This document shows, piece by piece, positions 6,070-6,571 of a stretch of 6,571 nucleotides of DNA; position 1 is the stretch's first letter, and every line of letters starts with the position of its first letter. The translations under genes were made by a program, and so were the position numbers. The notes below the pieces were generated by a model. The model was given only the letters and a program-made list of their open reading frames with translations. It ran no database searches and was not told the origin of the DNA. This DNA comes from Bdellovibrionales bacterium (GTDB lineage Bacteria > Bdellovibrionota > Bdellovibrionia > Bdellovibrionales > UBA1609): NCBI GenBank assembly GCA_028279085.1, contig JANQSX010000118.1, forward strand, positions 1-6,571, given 5' to 3'.

Positions 6070-6571
6070 ATGTTTTTTTTTAAAACCCTTATTTGTTTTT
6101 TGTTTTTGTTGTTATTTACATCCTGTAAGCCTACGGGTAGTGTGATATTTTTTCATCCCGATGGAATGTCTTTAGCTCATTGGGATGCCATTCGTTTAAT
6201 TCAAGCCGGGCCGGACGGTTTCCTGGCATGGGATAAGATGACAAATATGGCTGTTTATCGCGGGCATACCAAAAAATATTTAGGAGCCACTTCCAATGCA
6301 GGAGCCACCATTCATGCTTATGGAGTAAAAGTGGGCATTCATAGTTTTGGTAGGGATAACGGAGAACCTGTTTTGTCTGCCAGTGGCAAGTCTTTTTCTA
6401 TTATGACAGAGGCCAAGAGAAAAGGTTTTTCCGTGGCTCTTTGTCAGTCCGGTGTTTTAATGGAACCTGGCACAGCTATTTTTGTAGCTCAGTCAAAAAA
6501 CAGAAAAAATTTTGATGAAATATCTCTTCAGGTCATTCAATCCGGTGCAGATCTTCTGTTTGGTGGCGGAG
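6070..6571 (+). CDS. Alkaline phosphatase superfamily lipoprotein (partial, runs off the end)
   Basis: The first 167 codons of an exported hydrolase of the PhoA-like alkaline phosphatase superfamily. Residues 1-18 are a hydrophobic signal ending in LFTSC, a lipobox-like site with Cys19 as lipidation point, so it is probably membrane-anchored in the periplasm. FFHPDGMS (D31) matches the first metal-binding Asp region. ATSNAGATIHAYGVK (73-87) matches the nucleophile loop, with S75 in the place of E. coli Ser102. GADLLFGGG near the cut matches the later DVxLGGG region. T74 replaces the Asp that precedes the nucleophile in E. coli. ATG at 6070 uses AGGA at 6057-6060, inside the end of ybeY, with only 3 nt between the genes: a likely operon with coupled translation. 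Codons 2-4 are a run of nine T. The metal ligands of the C-terminal half lie outside the window. Confidence 0.8.
   Translation, partial: MFFFKTLICFLFLLLFTSCKPTGSVIFFHPDGMSLAHWDAIRLIQAGPDGFLAWDKMTNMAVYRGHTKKYLGATSNAGATIHAYGVKVGIHSFGRDNGEPVLSASGKSFSIMTEAKRKGFSVALCQSGVLMEPGTAIFVAQSKNRKNFDEISLQVIQSGADLLFGGG

Overview
The window is AT-rich bacterial DNA with a Gram-negative, diderm character: a lipid II flippase (MurJ), a type IV prepilin-like protein, a Sec-exported protein and a lipoprotein of the alkaline phosphatase family. The MurJ N-terminus (TDAFFVAFRMPN, RRFLGEGALSISFIPVF) and the C..GF[DN]xxGxxxC surface-protein repeats remind me most of low-GC Bdellovibrionota (Bdellovibrio/Bacteriovorax-like, formerly Deltaproteobacteria). 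That placement is an inference from memory of these families, not a search result.

Layout. At the left edge the first four codons of rpsT (ribosomal protein S20, MANH) run off the minus strand, divergent from murJ (125-1735, +), which starts at a GTG. About 300 bases without a clear gene follow and end in a distinctive control region: two 14-bp dyads (TTGACAATRGTCAA) 32 bp apart. The second supplies the -35 of a near-consensus promoter (TTGACA-N17-TATTAT) for an AAA/DUF4143 ATPase (2041-3171, +). That gene looks like an accessory gene with its own regulated promoter. A weak hairpin and a possible 37-codon minus-strand gene with a perfect AGGAGG ribosome binding site lie in the convergent gap.

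The minus strand from 5400 down to 3430 holds the most unusual locus. A Sec-exported, cysteine-rich protein (4876-5400) is followed by a large prepilin-like protein (3430-4695). The prepilin coding region contains an uninterrupted (TG/CA)26 tract between its ATG and the GFxxxE prepilin motif. In the present length the frame is open. Both other frames hit a stop within four codons after the tract, so the tract is positioned as an on/off phase-variation switch. The protein then has a pilin helix, a globular region, three C..GF..G..C repeats, a PPPQ hinge encoded by a 12-bp tandem repeat, and an eight-cysteine C-terminal domain. This looks like a pilus- or pseudopilus-borne surface adhesin or tip. 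A GC-rich cluster of nested palindromes (4741-4780) sits between the two genes.

On the right, plus strand, ybeY (5632-6066) is followed after 3 nt by a lipoprotein of the alkaline phosphatase superfamily (from 6070, cut by the window edge). The two probably form one transcript. The conserved housekeeping genes (rpsT, murJ, ybeY) thus bracket an accessory block of about 3.7 kb holding the ATPase and the phase-variable pilin locus.
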